Source: Armatimonadaceae bacterium
GTDB lineage: Bacteria > Armatimonadota > Armatimonadia > Armatimonadales > Armatimonadaceae
Assembly: GCA_030446525.1 (NCBI GenBank)
Contig: JAUJNC010000200.1
Location: 1-11,492, forward strand
Direction of reading: 5' to 3'
Length of the DNA: 11,492 bases
The notes beneath the pieces are model-generated. The model had not been told where the DNA came from. It ran no database searches and was given only the letters and a program-made list of their open reading frames with translations. Below are positions 1-7,319 of this stretch, in pieces. The position numbers were made by a program, and so were the translations under genes. Position 1 is the first letter of the stretch. Each line of letters begins with the position of its first letter.

Positions 1-667
1 GCCGGAACGAGTCCCGGAACTGCGGCTGCACGCGGGCCACCAGGGCGTCCAGCACTTTGAAGGCGACGCCCGCGCCACACAGATCCTTGAAGGGCGCCTC
101 GCAGCCGTCGCGGTAGGGGTTCACGACGGCGACGGCGTCGGGCAGCTGGGGGCCGGGGCGGTGATGGTCGGTGATCACCACGTCCATGCCCAGCGCGCGC
201 GCGCGCTCCACCGCGTCGACCGCCCCCACCCCGCAGTCCGCCGTCAGGATCAGCGACGCGCCCGCCTCGCGCGCGCGCTCCACGCCCGCGGTCTGCAGGT
301 CGTAGCCGTCGGTGCGCTTGGGCACGTAGCCTTCCACGCGAGCGCCCAGGGCCGCGAGGGCGCGCAGGCACAGCGCCGCCGCGGTCACCCCGTCCACGTC
401 GTAGTCGCCGTGCACGAAGATGCGCTCGCCTGTCTCCAGGGCGCGCGCCAGCCGGTCCACCGCCTTGTCGACGTCGGGCAGGCAGCCGGGGTCGTGCAGG
501 TGATCGAGGGAGGGATGCAAAAAGCGCACCGCGGCGTCCGGCTCACAAAGGTTCCGGTTCACCAGCAGATGCGCCAGGATCGTGGGCAGCTCCAGCTCCC
601 GCGCGAGCGTTTCCACGGCCGCGGGGTCCGGTGTCGCCACGCGCCAGATTGTTTCCGCCTCGGTCAT
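1..667 (-). CDS. recJ: Single-stranded-DNA-specific exonuclease RecJ, N-terminal 222 residues (cut by window edge)
   Basis: RecJ degrades single-stranded DNA 5' to 3' in recombination and repair in the cytoplasm. Only the amino-terminal part is in the window; the gene runs off the left edge. The DHH phosphoesterase core is clear: motif I HGDYDVDG at residues 86-93 (Asp88, Asp90, Asp92 as metal ligands), motif II TADCG at 142-146, and motif III ITDHH at 165-169, followed by VVNPYRDGCEAPFKDLCGAGVA, where RecJ proteins usually have the NP, CGAG and AFK signatures. The usual GYGLN after motif I reads GYDLQ here. The reading frame is unbroken. The start is the ATG at 667; only a weak purine stretch precedes it. 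It lies 72 bases after secDF on the same strand, so it is probably co-transcribed with it, unless the G-rich hairpin between them ends or pauses transcription. The family call is secure; activity cannot be judged without the DHHA1 and OB domains. Confidence 0.96.
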   Translation of the reverse strand, partial: MTEAETIWRVATPDPAAVETLARELELPTILAHLLVNRNLCEPDAAVRFLHPSLDHLHDPGCLPDVDKAVDRLARALETGERIFVHGDYDVDGVTAAALCLRALAALGARVEGYVPKRTDGYDLQTAGVERAREAGASLILTADCGVGAVDAVERARALGMDVVITDHHRPGPQLPDAVAVVNPYRDGCEAPFKDLCGAGVAFKVLDALVARVQPQFRDSFR

Positions 668-680
668 TTCTTAGGCCCCT

Positions 681-738
681 AGTCCCCACCCCCTGCCCCT
701 TCCCACTCGGGGCAGGGGCAGGGGCAGGGGTGGGGGCT
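681..738. repeat. G-rich inverted repeat with G-quadruplex potential between secDF and recJ
   Basis: The left arm (681-700) is C-rich and nearly complementary to the right arm (719-738), so RNA from either strand could fold into a long GC hairpin. The right arm contains three GGGGCA units (709-726), then GGGG and GGGGG runs, giving five G-runs on the plus strand. The complement of 684-704 gives four G-runs on the minus (coding) strand just upstream of recJ. There is no T-tract, so this is not a standard intrinsic terminator. It fills almost the whole gap between the two genes. It could be an attenuator or pause site, an mRNA-processing element, or one copy of a dispersed intergenic repeat. 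Structure is seen; function is inferred. Confidence 0.6.
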
Positions 739-739
739 A

Positions 740-3457
740 CTACATCCGGCGCTTGCGCCGCTGCGGTTGCGGCGTGCCGGGGCGCGGCCGCGACGACGTT
801 TCGTCCTGCCCGTTGGCGCCGGGCGCGGCCCCGTTGCCGTCCGCGCCGTCGGTCCCGTAGGCCCGGGCGCCGGACGACGTTTGCCGGGCTTCCGGGGGCG
901 TGGGGCGCAGCGGCGGGACCGGCGTCCGGCCACCGCCCGGTCCCCCCGCGGCGGCCGGCTGCGGCGTCGCACGCGGCAGCCCCACCGGCGAGATGGTCCC
1001 CTTGCGTCCGGCGAGCCTTTCCCAGACCACGACCAGCGGCGCGGCGTTGAAGATGGACGAGTAGGTGCCGGACAGGATGCCGATGAACAGGGCGACGTTC
1101 AGCGGGCGGATCACCGGGCCGCCCAGGATCAGCAGCGCGAGCAGGGTCAGCAGGACCGTCACGCTGGTGTTCACCGAGCGGGCGAACGTCTCGTTGATCG
1201 ACTTGTTGACCAGGTCCTCGAACGACTCGCCCCGCGCCCGGTGGCGCAGGTTCTCGCGGATGCGGTCGAAGACGACGATCGTGTCGTGGACCGAGAAGCC
1301 GATCACCGTCAGCGCGGCGGTCACGAACAGCAGGTCCACTTTCCAGTTCAGGAAATACCCCAGGATCGCGAACGCCCCGACCACGATCAGTACGTCGTGG
1401 AGCATCGCGATGATGGCGCAGATGCCGAACTTCAGGCCGTTCGCGAAGCCCCCGATGGCGAACCGCGTCGCCAGGTACAGGACGATCAGGATCGAGGAGA
1501 ACAGGATGGACGTGAACGCGTTGCGCGTCAGCTCCGCCGAGATCGACGAGCCGATCCGCTCGAACCCCACCTGGGTGACGCCGGGGAACTGCTGGCCGAG
1601 CCGCTCGACGATGTCGTTCGCCCTTTGCTGGGAAACCTCCGCCTGCGGCCCGACGCCGGGCAGGCGGACGAAGACGGTGTTGCCCTCGGCGATCTGCGCC
1701 ACCGGGTCCTGGACCCCCTGGGCGGCCACGGCTCTCTCCACCTGGGAGCGCGTGACGGGCTGGGCGAACCGGAGGGTGAGCTCCGAGCCGCCGGTGAAGT
1801 CGATCCCCGGCTTAAACCCGCCCATCAGAGCGAAAATCAGGCCGGGCACGATGAGCAAGCCCGACAACAGGAACCAGGCGTTCCGCCTGCCCACCACGTT
1901 CATCCGGGGGACCCACATCCGGGTGGCGCCCCAGGCGCTCAGGTTGCGGCCCACGCCCGTGTTCACCAGCAGCAGCAGGATCGTCCGCGTCACGGTGATG
2001 GCGGTGAACATCGAGACGGCGACGCCGATGAGGAGGGTCAGCGCGAAGCCGCGCACGGGGCCGGTCCCGAAGTTGAACAGCAGGAGCGAGGTGATGGCGG
2101 TACAAACGTTGGAGTCCAGGATGGCCGAAAAGGCGCGCTGGAAGCCCGACTCGATCGCCGCCCGGAGCGTCTTGCCCGCGCGCGCAGGCTCCTCCTTGCG
2201 CGCTCGAAGATCAGCACGTTGGCGTCCACGGCCATGCCCACCGACAGGACGAAGCCCGCGATGCCCGGCAGGGTGAACGTGACCGGCACCAGCACGAAGA
2301 TGGCGTACGTGAACAGGGTGTAGAGCAGCAAGGCGAAGCACGCCACCGCGCCCGGCAGCAGGTAGTAAAAGACCATGAACAGCAGCACGGCGCCCAGGCC
2401 GACGGCGCCCGCCAGCAGGCCGGAGCGGACCGCGTCCTGGCCCAGCGTGGCCTCGATGGACTGCTGCTGCACGATCAGGTGGCACGGGCAGCGCGCCGCT
2501 GTTGAGGAAGTCCGCCAGCCGCTGCGCGTCCTGCAGCGTCGGGAAGGGCGATATCTCGGCCCGGCCGTCGAGGATCGGCACCTGGATGTTGGGGGCCATC
2601 AGGATCTGGCCGTCGAGGTAGATCATCAGGATCTCGTTGACGTGATCCTGGGTGAAGTTGGCGAACTTGCGCGTCCCTTCGCGGTTGAACTCCAGCGCCA
2701 CGACGGCGCTGGCCCCGCCGCCGGCGCCGAAGTTGGCCTGCGCCGTGGGCTGCAGGTCGTTGCCGGTGAGGATCAATTCGCGCGTCCTGGAGGAACTGGT
2801 TGAAGTTCTGCAACTCCTCGTTGAGCGCCGCGATCTCCTTGACATCCCTTTCGGCCACGCTCGCCGTGGGCTTGCCGCCGGCGGCGGGAAGCTCCCGGAG
2901 CGGCGCGGGCAGGCTGGCCTGCCGCGCGCCCTCCTTGGCCGCGGCGCCCCGCTCGATCAGCTCCCCGAGCGCGGCGTTGACGCCGTACCGGTCACGGAAG
3001 GTCCGGCTCGTCTGGGTGTCGGTGACCTGGAACTGTTCGCGCCCCCCGCCCCGGCGCCCGAGGTGAAATCGTAACGGCCCAACTGGTTGCGATTCGTCTT
3101 CCAGTCCGGCGAGCAATAGAACTCCAGCCGCGCGGTGTTCTGCGCCTGCTCGAGGACCTGCTCCCGGTTGCGGATCTCGGGCTTGTTCCTGACCACGAAC
3201 TGGGCCTCGCCCTTGGGCGCGATCACCGGCTCCGCCACGCCGCTGGCGTTGACGCGCCGGTCGAGGATCCCCAGGATGGCGTTCTTGGTGTCCTGGTTCC
3301 ACTCCTGGCCTTGGGGCACCCTGGGTCCTGTCCGCTTCCAGCACCACGCGCATCCCGCCCCGGATGTCCAGGCCGAGCTTTGGGCGGTTGATGCTGCAAC
3401 CACGGCGGCTGCCAGCGTCAGCAATCCGATAACCAGGGCTAGTCGGTTGGGCTTCAA
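740..3457 (-). CDS. secDF: Protein translocase subunit SecDF (SecD-SecF fusion), frame-interrupted in the SecD half
   Basis: SecDF is an inner-membrane RND-type partner of SecYEG that uses the proton motive force to pull exported proteins across the membrane. Reconstructed length is about 905 residues. Visible in order: an N-terminal membrane segment after KPNRLALV; the SecD signature LGLDIRGGM; a P1-type periplasmic region; SGALPVP leading into the SecD membrane helices; the SecD motif [10 protein letters not shown]; then SecF with [10 protein letters not shown], a periplasmic P4 segment, [19 protein letters not shown] and five further helices. The last 80 or so residues are a Pro/Gly/Arg-rich basic tail ending QRRKRRM. 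The SecF half (740 to about 2200) is unbroken. The SecD half changes frame about six times, near 2203, 2482, 2785, 3050, 3322 and 3390, by one missing or one extra base each, and ends in the starting frame. I read these as sequence errors. The start is TTG at 3457, eight bases after GGAGG; a GTG at 3472 is in frame but overlaps that site. Confidence 0.9.
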
Positions 3458-3465
3458 AACTCTTT

Positions 3466-3470
3466 CCTCC
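3466..3470 (-). promoter_or_regulatory. Shine-Dalgarno GGAGG for secDF
   Basis: GGAGG (continuing GGAGGAAAG) lies eight bases before the TTG at 3457. It favours that TTG over the in-frame GTG at 3472, which sits at the upstream edge of the motif. The TTG start gives a protein beginning KPNRLALV directly before the first membrane segment, as is usual for SecD. Confidence 0.7.
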
Positions 3471-3602
3471 ACGCCGGCGGATACGCCGCCCCGGGGCGCG
3501 TGTACCTCGTGGGGACAGGCGCGGGGCGCGGCACACGGCGATCAAGATAAGCGATAAACAGGCAGGGAATCGTCGGGCGATGCGCCGGAGACAGTCACTG
3601 GA

Positions 3603-3630
3603 ATTATACGTTGGATGGGGAGCGTGTCAA
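3603..3630 (-). promoter_or_regulatory. Sigma70 promoter for secDF-recJ
   Basis: On the minus strand, TTGACA (3630-3625) and TATAAT (3608-3603) are separated by 16 bases. Both hexamers match the consensus exactly, which is striking in DNA this rich in GC. Transcription would start near 3596, leaving a leader of roughly 140 bases before the secDF start. No other convincing promoter is seen on this strand between the two divergent genes. Confidence 0.8.
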
Positions 3631-3634
3631 GGAA

Positions 3635-3653
3635 CCCGCGCCGCCGACGCGGG
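3635..3653. repeat. Short inverted repeat between the divergent promoters (candidate operator)
   Basis: CCCGCG and CGCGGG are separated by seven bases, midway between the secDF -35 box and the rightward -10 box. A protein bound here could affect both promoters. Six-base GC arms can arise by chance in DNA of this composition, so the call is weak. The remainder of the 306-base intergenic region shows a GGAA-N5-TTCC element at 3705-3717 in the rightward leader and nothing else clear. Confidence 0.25.
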
Positions 3654-3673
3654 GAACGGCGGTGGTATAACGA

Positions 3674-3682
3674 TGGTATAAT
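3674..3682 (+). promoter_or_regulatory. Extended -10 promoter for the S41 peptidase pair
   Basis: TGGTATAAT is a full extended -10 element (TG, one base, then TATAAT at 3677-3682). No good TTGACA-like -35 box lies 16-18 bases upstream, as is usual for extended -10 promoters. A second TGGTATAA occurs at 3663-3670, making a direct repeat 11 bases apart. Predicted start is near 3689, giving a leader of about 75 bases. Confidence 0.6.
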
Positions 3683-3750
3683 AAGTGCACCCTCGCGCCC
3701 CCCGGGAAGGACGTTCCGCGAAGCTTTGGCGGGGCGGGTGAGGACCGAAC

Positions 3751-3755
3751 GGAGG
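3751..3755 (+). promoter_or_regulatory. Shine-Dalgarno GGAGG setting the TTG start at 3764
   Basis: GGAGG is followed by eight bases and then TTG at 3764. The next in-frame ATG would remove the signal/anchor segment, so the TTG is the better start. Confidence 0.75.
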
Positions 3756-3763
3756 ATACCACG

Positions 3764-5194
3764 TTGACGAAACCGCGCGGCGGTACGCTCGCTTTCTTGA
3801 CAGTCGTCGGCCTTGCAACCGGTGCGGCGTTCGCCGCCGGGTCCCACCTGCGCGCGCGGTACGTGGACTATCTCCAGCGCCGCCCGTCCATGCAGCTCGC
3901 CCAGGCCAAGCCCGACGGCGCCGGCTTCCGGCCCGCCCGCCCGCAACCGCAGGATCGGGGCCGCCGCGGCCGGAACGCCGGGCAGGCGGACGAAGTGGGG
4001 CTCGAACCGCTGCAGATCTTCTACCAGGTGTATGACCTGGTGAAGGATAACTACGTGGACAAGCTGCCCGAAGAGCGCAAGATGGCCCACGGCGCGGTGC
4101 GGGGGATGCTGGCGGAGCTGAACGACCCCAACTCCCGGTTCCTCGAGCCGGCGGAGCGTGAGGCCATGGAGAACGAGGCCCGCGGCCGGTTCGCCGGCAT
4201 CGGCGCCGCGCTCTCCGTGCTCGGGCAGAAGCGCGACGGCTACACGGAGCACAAGATCGTCGTCGTGGCCCCGCTGCCCGGGTCGCCCGCCGAGAAGGCG
4301 GGCCTGAAGCCGGGCGACGTCATAACCCACGTGGACGGCAAATGGGTGCTGGGCTCCAACCCGGCCATCCAGGTCAACAAGATGATCAAGCGCGTCCAGT
4401 CCCGCGACGCCACCGAGGAAGAGCTGGAAAAAGCGATGGAGGCCGCCCAGGAGCGCATCAAAGGCGGCATCACCCTGAACGCGGCGCAGCGCAAGCTCGC
4501 GGTCGGCCAGGGCGAGAAGCGGGCCGTCACCATCCAGCGCTCCGGCGCCGCCGGCCCGATCAAGCTCGGGATGACGACCGCCGTGACCGAGGTCGACCCC
4601 GTCATCGCGAAAACCCTTCCCGGAGGCATCGGCTACATCCGGCTGGCCGCCTTCACGGAGAAGGCCGCCGCCGAGTTCAAGGAAGAGCTGGCCCGGCTCC
4701 CCAAGCAGCCGGGCCTGGTGCTCGACCTGCGCGGGAACCCGGGCGGCCTGCTGGAGCCGGTGAAACAGATCGCCGGGGAGCTGACGCGGGGGGGCAGCCT
4801 GCTGGTGGCGGTCGGGCCCGGCGGCAAGCGCGACACGCTCGCCGCGCCGGCCGCCGGCCGCCCCGCGCGTCCCATCGTCGTGCTGATGGATAAAGGCACG
4901 GCGTCCTCGGCCGAGGCGCTGGCCGCCGTGCTGCGCGACAAAAAGGCGGGCGTGCTGGTCGGCGGCAAGACTTTCGGCGACGCCCTGGTGACGACGCTGT
5001 ACACCCTGCCCGACGGGTCGGCGTACACGCTGACTACGGGCAAGCTGCTCGCGCCCGCCGGGGGCGACTGGCAGACGGCCGGGCTGGCGCCGAGCGTCGC
5101 CCTGGCCGGGGGGATCCCGGAGGCTCAGGTCATCGCGAAGGCGGTGTCGGTCCTGAAGGACCGCGCCCACGTCGCCGCACTGCCGAAAAGGTAA
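3764..5194 (+). CDS. S41-family (C-terminal processing) peptidase homologue with the catalytic Lys replaced by Asp; probable pseudopeptidase
   Basis: The protein has 476 residues in an unbroken frame. Residues 8-26 form a signal or membrane anchor, followed by a Pro/Arg-rich linker to about 75. The S41 N-terminal helical part (80-135) includes LNDPNSRFLEP. A PDZ domain starts near 140 (PLPGSPAEKAGLKPGDVI) and carries an extra charged helical insert at about 208-252. The S41 core has GGIGYIRLAAF, DLRGNPGGLLEP and GTASSAEALAAVL. Aligned with its neighbour downstream, Ser381 matches the catalytic serine, but the residue 25 positions later, normally the catalytic lysine in TFGKG, is Asp406 (TFGDA). 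Family proteins cleave exported proteins near their C-termini. This copy keeps the serine but lacks the usual base, so it may be inactive and act as a binding or regulatory partner; a nearby Lys402 could conceivably substitute. It is the first gene of a two-gene operon and is divergent from secDF. The fold is certain; inactivity is inferred. Confidence 0.92.
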   Translation: MTKPRGGTLAFLTVVGLATGAAFAAGSHLRARYVDYLQRRPSMQLAQAKPDGAGFRPARPQPQDRGRRGRNAGQADEVGLEPLQIFYQVYDLVKDNYVDKLPEERKMAHGAVRGMLAELNDPNSRFLEPAEREAMENEARGRFAGIGAALSVLGQKRDGYTEHKIVVVAPLPGSPAEKAGLKPGDVITHVDGKWVLGSNPAIQVNKMIKRVQSRDATEEELEKAMEAAQERIKGGITLNAAQRKLAVGQGEKRAVTIQRSGAAGPIKLGMTTAVTEVDPVIAKTLPGGIGYIRLAAFTEKAAAEFKEELARLPKQPGLVLDLRGNPGGLLEPVKQIAGELTRGGSLLVAVGPGGKRDTLAAPAAGRPARPIVVLMDKGTASSAEALAAVLRDKKAGVLVGGKTFGDALVTTLYTLPDGSAYTLTTGKLLAPAGGDWQTAGLAPSVALAGGIPEAQVIAKAVSVLKDRAHVAALPKR

Positions 5195-5200
5195 AAGGAG
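5195..5200 (+). promoter_or_regulatory. Shine-Dalgarno AAGGAG for the second S41 peptidase
   Basis: AAGGAG begins directly after the TAA of the upstream gene. It lies ten bases before the ATG at 5211 but only one base before the in-frame ATG at 5202, so 5211 is the more likely start. The tight spacing supports translation from one shared mRNA. Confidence 0.65.
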
Positions 5201-5210
5201 CATGCACGTT

Positions 5211-6605
5211 ATGCGCCGGTTTTTCAAAGTCCTGGTTGTGCTCACCGTCGTCGGCGCGGGCTTCATCGGCGGGTTCACGGCCGATGTGCTGCAGAGGGCG
5301 CCGCACAACCCGCAGGGCGCGGCCCTGAGCCTGCGGATGCTGCCCGCGAACCTGGCCCTGCTGCTGCGCTCCGCCCCCGCGCGGGCCGCCGACGCGTCGC
5401 TGTCACCGGTGGAAACCTACTTCACCGTGATGAACACGATCCGCGGCGACTACTACGGCCCCACGCCGCCCCCGGCGGCGACCAAGCTGACCTACACCGC
5501 CATCAGCGGGATGCTCAAAACGCTGAACGACCCCTACACCTCGTTCTGGACGCCGGAGGAGTACCGGAAGCAGATGGAGGAGACCAAGGGCGACTTCGTC
5601 GGCATCGGCGCCATCCTGGGCATGACCAAGGAGAAGCAGGTCTTCATCGAGGAGCCGATCGAGAACTCGCCGGCCAGCAAGGAGGGCGTGCTCCCCGGCG
5701 ACATCATCGTCAAGGTGGACGGCAAGCCGATCCTGGGCATGGACCTGGACAAGGTGGTCGAGCGCATCCGCGGCGAGAAGGGGACCCCGGTCACCCTCTC
5801 GCTCCTGCGCAAGGGGAAGGTGCTCGACGTCACCATCACCCGGGCGCAGGTCTACTCGCCCGTCCTGCGGTACCGCATGCAGGACGAGCAGGCGGGGATC
5901 GGCTACATCCGGCTTCTGGGCTTCAACGAGCAGGCGGACCAGCGGTTCGCGGGCGCTGCGCGCGCTCGAGGGCCGGGAATGCGGGCGCTGACCTGCCTGC
6001 GGGGCAACCCGGGGGGCTTGTTGAACATCGCGCAGGACGTGGCGTCGCGCTTCATCGACAAAGGGCCGCTGGTCTGGGTGCAGGAGAAGAACGGCAAGAA
6101 GGTGTCCCTGGACGTCGAGCCGGATAAGCACCAGTCCCGCCTGGACCGCGGCGAGTACCCGGTCGTGGTGCTGGTGGACGGGGCGTCGGCGTCGGCGTCG
6201 GAGATCGTGGCGGGCGCGATCCAGGACTACGGCGTGGGGACGCTGGTGGGGACCACCACCTTCGGCAAGGGGCTGGTGCAGACCATCATCCCGCTGCAGA
6301 ACGAGTCGGCGGTCAAGATAACGACCCAGCACTACTTCACGCCCAAGATGCACGACATCAACCGCAAGTTCGACGAGAGCGGCAAACAGGCTCAGCGGCG
6401 GCATCAAGCCCGACATCGCGGTGGAGGCGACGGAGAAGGATCTGGCGGCCCAGCGCGAGGCGATGCTCGCCAACCCCGAGGCCGTGCACCGGATCCGCAA
6501 CGCGACGTCCAGTACGACCCGCCTGCGCGCAAGGCGCTCGAGGTCATCAAAGAAAAGCTCGCGGCGGCCGGGGCGGCCGTCGCCGCGCAAGCCAGCGCGC
6601 GGTAG
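5211..6605 (+). CDS. ctpA: Carboxy-terminal processing peptidase (S41 family, CtpA/Prc type) with intact Ser-Lys dyad
   Basis: This is an exported serine protease with Ser/Lys chemistry that trims or degrades envelope proteins from their C-termini. It has 464 residues from ATG 5211. A single N-terminal membrane segment lies at residues 5-25, followed by the helical region with LNDPYTSFWTPEEY, a standard PDZ domain (about 125-210, SPASKEGVLPGDIIVKVDGK), then GIGYIRLLGF and RGNPGGLLNIA. The catalytic pair is Ser328 in DGASASASEIVAGA and Lys353 in TFGKGLVQ, at the family's 25-residue spacing. Two stretches slip frame and recover: about 5952-5980 (an ALRALEGR segment in another frame) and about 6390-6503, where SGGIKPDIAVEATEKDL reads in the +1 frame before YDPPARKALEVIKEKL resumes. 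The usual LDLRGNPGG is one residue short (TCLRGNPGG). I read these as base errors. It is a tandem paralogue of the gene just upstream and ends before a strong terminator. Which of CtpA, CtpB or Prc is closest was not tested. Confidence 0.9.
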   Translation: MRRFFKVLVVLTVVGAGFIGGFTADVLQRAPHNPQGAALSLRMLPANLALLLRSAPARAADASLSPVETYFTVMNTIRGDYYGPTPPPAATKLTYTAISGMLKTLNDPYTSFWTPEEYRKQMEETKGDFVGIGAILGMTKEKQVFIEEPIENSPASKEGVLPGDIIVKVDGKPILGMDLDKVVERIRGEKGTPVTLSLLRKGKVLDVTITRAQVYSPVLRYRMQDEQAGIGYIRLLGFNEQADQRFAGAARARGPGMRALTCLRGNPGGLLNIAQDVASRFIDKGPLVWVQEKNGKKVSLDVEPDKHQSRLDRGEYPVVVLVDGASASASEIVAGAIQDYGVGTLVGTTTFGKGLVQTIIPLQNESAVKITTQHYFTPKMHDINRKFDESGKQAQRRHQARHRGGGDGEGSGGPARGDARQPRGRAPDPQRDVQYDPPARKALEVIKEKLAAAGAAVAAQASAR

Positions 6606-6646
6606 GCTGGCCCGCCCTCGCCCCGTCTGCCGCCCCTCACCCCTGC

Positions 6647-6682
6647 CCCCTCTCCCGATGCTGGGAGAGGGGTTTGCTTTTT
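6647..6682 (+). terminator. Intrinsic terminator of the S41 operon
   Basis: A perfect 10-base-pair stem (CCCCTCTCCC / GGGAGAGGGG) with a six-base loop GATGCT is followed by TTTGCTTTTT. It lies 41 bases after the TAG of the second S41 gene. Only the plus strand has the T-tract, so it serves the rightward operon. pyrE, which converges on it, ends at 6690 and has no terminator of its own that I can see. The stem lies in a C-rich run (6633-6656) resembling the G/C-rich repeat at 681-738, so it may have arisen from a dispersed repeat. Confidence 0.85.
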
Positions 6683-6689
6683 CGGTGTT

Positions 6690-7274
6690 CTACTTTTGCC
6701 GGTGGAGCCGGGGCGGGAAAGCGGGATCGCGGCCAGCCATTCCGGGACGGCGTCGGGGGCGAACTTCTCCACGTCCAGGGTGAGGAGGGAGGCGGTCGGG
6801 GCGGGGAAGGCCAGGCTGCCGCCGGAGCGGTCCACCAGCACCCCCACGCCGCATAGGACGGCCCCCGCCGCGTCCACCAGCGCGATGCACTCGCGCACCG
6901 AGCCGCCCGTGGTCAGGATATCGTCCACCACCAGCACGCGCTGGCCCGGCGAGAGGAGCGCGCCGCGTTTGAGCGCCCGCGCGCCGCCGGCATCGCGCTC
7001 GGCGTACGCGGCGGGCGTGCCCAGACGCCTGGCGACCTCGTAGGCCAGGACGCCGAGCGTCGTCGGCCCGAGGACCACGTCGGGTTTGGTGTGGGCGAGG
7101 CGGCGGGCCAGGCTCGCGGCAAAGCGCCTCCACGTGGCGCGGGTGCGCCAACACGTTGAACTTCTCGAAGTACCGCGCCGAGTGGTAACCGCTCGTCAGG
7201 ACGAAATGCCCCGAAAGCAGCGCCCCGCTTTCCTCGAAGATGCGCAGCACGTCGGCGTCGGTCAAAGCATCCAA
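6690..7274 (-). CDS. pyrE: Orotate phosphoribosyltransferase PyrE (interrupted by single-base frame changes)
   Basis: PyrE joins orotate to PRPP to make orotidine 5'-phosphate, the fifth step of pyrimidine synthesis, in the cytoplasm. About 194 residues, normal for the family. N-terminal signature: SGHFVLTSGYHSARYFEKF. The PRPP-binding loop is VLVVDDILTTGGSV, around residues 110-123, coded at about 6903-6942. One extra C near 7118 moves the frame between HVEALC and ASLARRLAHTKPDVVLG; the second part carries the PRPP loop. After IPLSRPGSTGK the frame runs on into junk, but one added A in the AAAA run near 6695 would give a TAG at 6690, the expected length. I take 6690 as the true end. The start is TTG 7274, six bases after GGGAGG; GTG 7277 is possible but close to that site. 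It is the last gene after the two FGE-domain genes, 45 bases downstream, so it is probably co-transcribed. Function is confident; both ends need a corrected sequence. Confidence 0.88.
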   Translation of the reverse strand: MDALTDADVLRIFEESGALLSGHFVLTSGYHSARYFEKFNVLAHPRHVEALCREPGPPPRPHQTRRGPRADDARRPGLRGRQASGHARRVRRARCRRRAGAQTRRAPLAGPARAGGGRYPDHGRLGARVHRAGGRGGGRPMRRGGAGGPLRRQPGLPRPDRLPPHPGRGEVRPRRRPGMAGRDPAFPPRLHRQK

Positions 7275-7280
7275 CACGTT

Positions 7281-7286
7281 CCTCCC
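7281..7286 (-). promoter_or_regulatory. Shine-Dalgarno GGGAGG for pyrE
   Basis: GGGAGG lies six bases before TTG 7274 and three before GTG 7277. The spacing favours the TTG start. It sits in the short gap after the stop codon of the upstream FGE-domain gene. Confidence 0.6.
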
Positions 7287-7319
7287 GCTACCTTGCCCCC
7301 TATCGTTGTTCGTACGGTC

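Noticed and set aside
767..2323. 518-residue open frame on the plus strand opposite secDF
   Set aside because: Arg/Asp/Gln-rich shadow of the SecF frame; no ribosome-binding site or domain.
2200..3400. Programmed ribosomal frameshifting in secD
   Set aside because: There are about six shifts in both directions without a consistent slippery site, and SecD families do not need them; sequence error explains the pattern better.
3542..5308. 588-residue open frame on the minus strand opposite the first S41 gene
   Set aside because: It lies antisense to an intact gene with clear motifs and has the His/Arg/Gly-rich low-complexity make-up of a GC-rich shadow frame, with no recognisable domain.
6404..6689. 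PyrE running on for about 95 extra C-terminal residues to 6404
   Set aside because: The extension reads through the S41 terminator and antisense to the S41 gene; a one-base correction near 6695 gives a TAG at 6690 and a normal PyrE length.
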